Below, piece by piece: positions 12,821-16,393 of a DNA stretch of 16,393 nucleotides; the first letter of the stretch is position 1, and each line of letters starts with the position of its first letter. The notes beneath the pieces are model-generated. The model saw only the letters and a program-made list of their open reading frames with translations. It did no database searches and was not told where the DNA came from. Source of the stretch: Pseudomonadota bacterium (GTDB lineage: Bacteria > Pseudomonadota > Alphaproteobacteria > Rickettsiales > SXRF01); contig JAGWLJ010000005.1 of NCBI GenBank assembly GCA_028873275.1, positions 1 through 16,393 of the forward strand, written 5' to 3'. Position numbers and translations under genes: made by a program.

Positions 12821-13177
12821 TTATTCCGGCAGCAATTTGCCAAGCTTGCGACCGCCGATAATATGCACATGAAAATGCGGCACCTCCTGGCTGGCATCCG
12901 CCCCGTGATTGGCGATGGCGCGGTAGCCGGTCTTGTCCACGCCCAGCATCTTCGCCACGGCGGCCACCGCGTCGAAAAATCCTTTCACCGCCGCAGTCGG
13001 CGCATGGAGGGAAAAATCCTGCAATGACACGTATTCTCCCTTGGGCACGACCAGCACATGCACCGGCGCCTTGGGATGGATATCCTCGAAAGCCAGCGCA
13101 TGCTCGCTTTCATAAATCTTTTTGCAGGGAATTTCCCCGCGCAGAATTTTTGCGAAGATATTATTGCGATCGTACAT
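12821..13177 (-). CDS. HIT (histidine triad) family protein
   Basis: A 118-residue HINT-type protein of normal length. The histidine triad H-x-H-x-H is at 101-105 (VPHFHVHIIGG), with H103 the expected nucleophile, and the N-terminal IFAKILRGEIPCKKIYE and the segment DIHPKAPVHVLVVPK are family typical. HINT proteins hydrolyse nucleoside phosphoramidates and acyl-adenylates in the cytosol; the physiological substrate in bacteria is poorly defined. It lies 9 bp downstream of the nitroreductase gene on the same strand and is probably cotranscribed. Only a weak GAG-type Shine-Dalgarno precedes the ATG. Confidence 0.95.
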   Translation of the reverse strand: MYDRNNIFAKILRGEIPCKKIYESEHALAFEDIHPKAPVHVLVVPKGEYVSLQDFSLHAPTAAVKGFFDAVAAVAKMLGVDKTGYRAIANHGADASQEVPHFHVHIIGGRKLGKLLPE

Positions 13178-13186
13178 GCGCGTGTC

Positions 13187-13765
13187 TTACTCGAACCGGC
13201 ACACTTCGTCAAATTCGAGCCTGGGCCCGCGCGGATACAGCTTCGACGCGTCGCCATAGCCCAGGTTGCACAGGAAATTGGATTTGATTTTCGTGCCGCT
13301 GAAAAACACCTCGTCCACCTTGGCGTTGTCGAAGCCGGACATCGGCCCGCAATCGAGCCCCACCGCACGCGCCGCCAGGATGAAATAACCGCCCTGCAGC
13401 GTGCCGTTGCGAAACGCTGTCGTTTTAATCAGCTCCTCCTTGCCCTCGAACATCTTGCCGCCGCTGTGCCAGAGCCGGTCCATTTTCTTATAGAACTCGA
13501 GGTCGTAGCCGATAATGGCTGTCACGGGCGCCGTCATGGTTTTATCGACATTGCCGGCGTCGAGACAGGGCTTCAGCTTTTCCTTGGCATCCTTCGATTT
13601 GACGAACACCACGCGCATCGGGCAGCAATTGGCCGAGGTCGGGCCCATTTTCGCCAGATCATAGGCGCGTTTCAGCACCTCGTCATCGACCGGCTTGGGC
13701 TGCCAGGCGACATAGGTGCGCGCATCGCGGAACATCAGGTCGAGCGTGTGCGAATCGGCGGTCAT
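13187..13765 (-). CDS. rutE: Nitroreductase family protein, RutE-like (probable malonic semialdehyde reductase)
   Basis: A 192-residue FMN-dependent nitroreductase-fold protein that closely resembles RutE, which reduces malonic semialdehyde to 3-hydroxypropionate in the Rut pyrimidine-degradation pathway. Shared features include FRDART near the start, MGPTSANCCPMRVVFVKS, TAPVTAII, ETAFRN-like TTAFRNGTLQGGY, GLDCGPMSGFD and the near-terminal GYGDASKLYPRGPRL. No other rut genes are in the window, so a general reductase or nitroreductase role is possible and the symbol denotes resemblance. The ATG at 13763-13765 is chosen because GGAG (13771-13774) is 5 bases upstream; an upstream in-frame ATG at 13801 would overlap the glycosyltransferase stop and lacks an RBS. 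Confidence 0.85.
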   Translation of the reverse strand: MTADSHTLDLMFRDARTYVAWQPKPVDDEVLKRAYDLAKMGPTSANCCPMRVVFVKSKDAKEKLKPCLDAGNVDKTMTAPVTAIIGYDLEFYKKMDRLWHSGGKMFEGKEELIKTTAFRNGTLQGGYFILAARAVGLDCGPMSGFDNAKVDEVFFSGTKIKSNFLCNLGYGDASKLYPRGPRLEFDEVCRFE

Positions 13766-13800
13766 ACCATCTCCATGAGGGGAGTTATTCACAGGTGGCA

Positions 13801-15465
13801 TTATTTTTCAATGATATCCACCCGGCGATAATAAATAAAGCGGAGCCGGTTCTGCGCATCCAGCACTATAGTATTGGCTGAAGGCGCAATCCCCTTGGCT
13901 TTCGCCTGTTCCATTCTGGTATGGTATTCTTCCTGTAACGCTGGCAGAAGCCGAGGCGGCGGATCAATATAGATTTCCACCTTATGGTAAAGTTTTTTGA
14001 ACTCAGGATTTTCGGCTATCTCTACATCGCTCAGGAATAGGGGAGCACTGCTTCCCCAGCCGTGACCAAAAATAATGTAATCAGGCCGGGCCGACAGCAC
14101 GTAATTGCCATCCCCTTTGATATGCGCGACGGGAAATGCTTCAAGAGAGGGGGGCAGGACGGTAATTTTGCGGTGGGAAATGTGTTTATCAAGCAGCCCC
14201 AGCATGTCGAGATACCGATAATTGGAATCGTAATACGGCAATGCGCCAACGGGATTGAGCGCGATGAGCGAGCCGGGCGCCCAGTGGGCGGCGATGTAAT
14301 CCTTAACCGCCATTCCGGAAATAGAGCCGACCGTCTGGCCCGGATGAGATTCGATGGTGCCCAATTGAAAAATGGAAAAAAAGACCAGGCACCCGCACAA
14401 ATCCCGAAACCATTTTTCCCTTCGTTCAATCAACGCCAGCCCGGCATGATAGATCACCAGCGCCAGTATAGGCACCAGCGGCGCCAGAAAGCGAAACGTT
14501 CCCAACGCCATGTAATCGCCGCCAACCGAGGCGATATAGACCATGTAGAGCAGTGCAAAAGCGAGTAGGTATAAAAGGGATAGCGTCAGCCGACGCGCCA
14601 GCACCGTCGCCCCTAGGGCAAAGAATATCAGCAGTGGCGGCATGAATGCATACTGGAACAAATAAAATATGCCGCGAATCAGCAGAATGCCGCGGTCAAT
14701 GCCGTAAACCTTGGCATAATACGTATTAGGAAAAAAATCACCGAAGTACCAGATGCGCCAGGCCGTATAGGGAAGAAAGACCATTGCGAAAGTGGCACCG
14801 GCTATCACTACATCTGCCAGCCGTATGCGCGAGCGGCTGGATGGCCATAGCCACAAGCCACCAAGAAAGGCCAGGGTAAAAATGCAGAAAATGACCCCAT
14901 CAGGGCGTGTCAGGGCAGCCAGCGCGAAGGACAGGCCAAGCAGCACCGCCCTCGCCCTGCCGCTTCGGCCCTGCAGCAGGCCAAGCGTCAGGGATACGCC
15001 TGCCGTGAGAAAAAACGCATAAAGATTGCCCTCAAGACCACCCATGCACCACGCCAACAGGGGAATCGACGAGAGCACCAGCCCCACGCACAGTGCCACA
15101 TTTACCGATTCCGCATAGGGACGCGGCGCGCGGGAAAACGCCCTAACATATGCGCCGACAATTGCGACGACGCCGAAAAATCCGGCGAAACTCAGGATGC
15201 GGCTGGCCAGCACGAGGTCGATGCCCAGCCGCCCCAGCGCCGCTTCGAGCACGATGAAGAGAAAATTGGTATAGCCTTCGACGCGCTCGCCCGGATTCCA
15301 GGTCATGCCGTAACCGTCGAGAAGATTCCTGGCGTAGCGCAGTGAAATATAGGCATCGTCGACGTAATATCCGCGCATGAGATACCAGACGACAAGCGCA
15401 ATAACCACCGATTGAAGATAAATGTAAAATGGTGGCCAGTGAGCTTTGCGCGCAAGCTCGCTCAC
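13801..15465 (-). CDS. GT-C fold polytopic membrane glycosyltransferase
   Basis: A 554-residue polytopic protein with many hydrophobic helices in its first 360 residues and a soluble C-terminal domain (about 370-554). The D36-D37 pair in the first outer loop (VDDAYISLRYARNLLDG), followed by WNPGERVEGYTNFLF, is the GT-C signature of polyprenyl-phosphate-sugar-dependent transferases such as the ArnT/AftB-like groups. It probably moves a sugar from a lipid carrier to an envelope glycan or protein at the outer face of the inner membrane; donor and acceptor are unknown. The start is GTG, overlapping the hisE stop as GTGA, with a GAGGAAG RBS upstream, so it is translationally coupled to a histidine-biosynthesis gene despite no obvious functional link. 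Confidence 0.82.
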   Translation of the reverse strand: MSELARKAHWPPFYIYLQSVVIALVVWYLMRGYYVDDAYISLRYARNLLDGYGMTWNPGERVEGYTNFLFIVLEAALGRLGIDLVLASRILSFAGFFGVVAIVGAYVRAFSRAPRPYAESVNVALCVGLVLSSIPLLAWCMGGLEGNLYAFFLTAGVSLTLGLLQGRSGRARAVLLGLSFALAALTRPDGVIFCIFTLAFLGGLWLWPSSRSRIRLADVVIAGATFAMVFLPYTAWRIWYFGDFFPNTYYAKVYGIDRGILLIRGIFYLFQYAFMPPLLIFFALGATVLARRLTLSLLYLLAFALLYMVYIASVGGDYMALGTFRFLAPLVPILALVIYHAGLALIERREKWFRDLCGCLVFFSIFQLGTIESHPGQTVGSISGMAVKDYIAAHWAPGSLIALNPVGALPYYDSNYRYLDMLGLLDKHISHRKITVLPPSLEAFPVAHIKGDGNYVLSARPDYIIFGHGWGSSAPLFLSDVEIAENPEFKKLYHKVEIYIDPPPRLLPALQEEYHTRMEQAKAKGIAPSANTIVLDAQNRLRFIYYRRVDIIEK

Positions 15466-15782
15466 GACATCTTCCTCAATGCTTTCTCATCGAGCCCGGA
15501 CATGCCCTCGCGGCGCTCCAGCTCCGCCATCACCTCGGCGGGCGCAATGTTCGCATCGGCCAGCAGCATCAGCCAGTGAAAGAGCAGGTCGGCGCTTTCA
15601 TTGATCACTTCCTCGCGGTCTTTGGCCATGGCGGCGATGACGGTTTCCACCGCCTCCTCGCCGACTTTCTGCGCGATCTTGGCCGTGCCCTGCTTGAGCC
15701 GCCTGGCGACGTAGGACTTCTCCGGGTCGGCCTGCCGCCGCTCCAGGATCACCGTATAAAGGCGTTCCAGCACATGCTTCAT
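15462..15782 (-). CDS. hisE: Phosphoribosyl-ATP diphosphatase
   Basis: A 106-residue MazG-like helical protein that hydrolyses phosphoribosyl-ATP to phosphoribosyl-AMP, the second step of histidine biosynthesis. The metal-binding signature is visible in KVGEEAVETVIAAMAKD (about 40-56) and NESADLLFHWLMLLAD (about 61-76). It is a single-domain HisE, not fused to HisI. The ATG at 15780-15782 is 5 bp after the hisF stop, with AAGG inside the hisF end as RBS. Its stop overlaps the GTG of the glycosyltransferase by 4 bp. Gene order hisF-hisE is common in alphaproteobacteria. Confidence 0.95.
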   Translation of the reverse strand: MKHVLERLYTVILERRQADPEKSYVARRLKQGTAKIAQKVGEEAVETVIAAMAKDREEVINESADLLFHWLMLLADANIAPAEVMAELERREGMSGLDEKALRKMS

Positions 15783-15787
15783 AACGC

Positions 15788-16393
15788 TCACAACCTTACC
15801 GCAACCCCGGCGCTTTTCAACGCCTGTTTGACCTGCCCCACCGTATAGGTGCCGAAATGGAAGACCGAGGCGGCCAGCACGGCGTCGGCCTTGCCGGCCT
15901 GCACGGCATCGACGAAATGCTCGAGCGTGCCGATGCCGCCCGAGGCGATCACCGGCACCGGCACCGCCTCGGACACTGCTTTCGTCAGCTCCAGGTCGAC
16001 GCCTTTCTTGGTGCCGTCGCGGTCCATCGAGGTCAGCAATATCTCCCCTGCCCCCAGCTGCGCCATCTTCTTCGCCCAGGCCACGGCGTCGATACCGGTC
16101 GCCTTGCGGCCGCCATGCGTAAAAATTTCGAATGAGCCCGGGGCCACCTGCTTGGCGTCGATCGCGACCACGATGCATTGCGAGCCGAATTTCTCCGCCG
16201 CCTCGCGCACGAATTCCGGGCGGCGCACCGCCTCGGTGTTGATCGACACCTTGTCGGCTCCCGCCAGCAGGAGATTACGGATATCGCCCGGCGACCGCAC
16301 GCCGCCGCCGACGGTCAGCGGCATGAAGCACTGCTCGGCCACGCGGCTGATGACATCATAGATGATGGAGCGGTTGTCGCTGGAGGCGGTGAT
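15788..16393 (-). CDS. hisF: Imidazole glycerol phosphate synthase, cyclase subunit (5' end outside window)
   Basis: The window holds the C-terminal 201 residues of a (beta/alpha)8-barrel HisF; the first 50 or so residues, including the first catalytic aspartate, lie beyond the right edge. The visible part begins ITASSDNRSIIYDVI and contains MPLTVGGGVR, ADKVSINTEAV, the catalytic-aspartate loop LLTSMDRDGTKKGVD and the phosphate-binding loops VIASGGIGTLEHF and AVLAASVFHFG. With HisH-supplied ammonia it converts PRFAR to imidazole glycerol phosphate and AICAR. An internal ATG at 16340-16342 is not the start, because the upstream codons match HisF without a break. It continues directly into hisE. 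Confidence 0.97.
   Translation of the reverse strand: MTASSDNRSIIYDVISRVAEQCFMPLTVGGGVRSPGDIRNLLLAGADKVSINTEAVRRPEFVREAAEKFGSQCIVVAIDAKQVAPGSFEIFTHGGRKATGIDAVAWAKKMAQLGAGEILLTSMDRDGTKKGVDLELTKAVSEAVPVPVIASGGIGTLEHFVDAVQAGKADAVLAASVFHFGTYTVGQVKQALKSAGVAVRL

Noticed and set aside
1..16393. tRNA, rRNA, CRISPR array, IS element or phage genes
   Set aside because: No tRNA-like cloverleaf, repeated spacers, transposase or terminal inverted repeats were noticed on either strand; nearly all sequence is accounted for by protein genes.

Overview
The window is about 16.4 kb of moderately GC-rich bacterial chromosome, most consistent with an alphaproteobacterium. This rests on the RecJ N-terminus style, the hisF-hisE gene order, the RutE-type nitroreductase and the protein sequences in general; it is inference, and the order or genus cannot be fixed from sequence reading alone. 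Genes are densely packed, often with 1-4 bp overlaps or gaps of a few bases. No rRNA, tRNA, IS element, phage gene or CRISPR array was recognised.

Layout. (1) 1-1303, minus strand: a LOG-family nucleotide phosphoribohydrolase, an AT-richer orphan gene of unknown function, and the first 38 codons of a probable recJ. (2) 1356-2138, plus strand: a short-chain dehydrogenase, divergent from LOG. (3) 2124-4802: a divergent pair from arginine succinyltransferase catabolism, astB (minus) and a long AstE/aspartoacylase-like deacylase (plus), whose start codons are only 6 bp apart. (4) 4792-5313, minus: a small exported protein with a carboxypeptidase-regulatory-like fold. (5) 5401-9303, plus: a homogentisate (tyrosine/phenylalanine) degradation operon, hmgA - fah - maiA - unknown gene. 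A MazE/PemK-type toxin-antitoxin pair is spliced between hmgA and fah, with a striking three-element operator directly upstream of the antitoxin. (6) 9296-11843, plus: a good sigma70-like promoter, a stand-alone response-regulator receiver protein, and (TAATG coupling) an exported thioredoxin-NHL protein. (7) 11886-12404, plus: a self-contained unit of promoter, structured 5' leader (long hairpin whose loop is complementary to the leader just upstream of the ribosome-binding site), small two-helix membrane protein and intrinsic terminator. (8) 12427-16393, minus: a collinear run of hisF (5' end cut by the window edge) - hisE - GT-C membrane glycosyltransferase - rutE-like nitroreductase - HIT protein - EF-hand periplasmic protein.

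Functional picture: two amino-acid catabolic modules (arginine via succinylated intermediates; tyrosine via homogentisate to fumarate and acetoacetate) lie beside the distal end of histidine biosynthesis. The least ordinary elements are the structured leader upstream of the unknown membrane protein, the alternating-heptad operator of the TA pair lodged inside a catabolic operon, and the 6-bp astB/astE divergent junction. Several genes at probable transcript 5' ends (1356, 3471, 5401, 6561) show no Shine-Dalgarno sequence, whereas others (5313 minus, 8797, 9355, 12016, 13765 minus) have clear ones, which hints at leaderless initiation for the first group.
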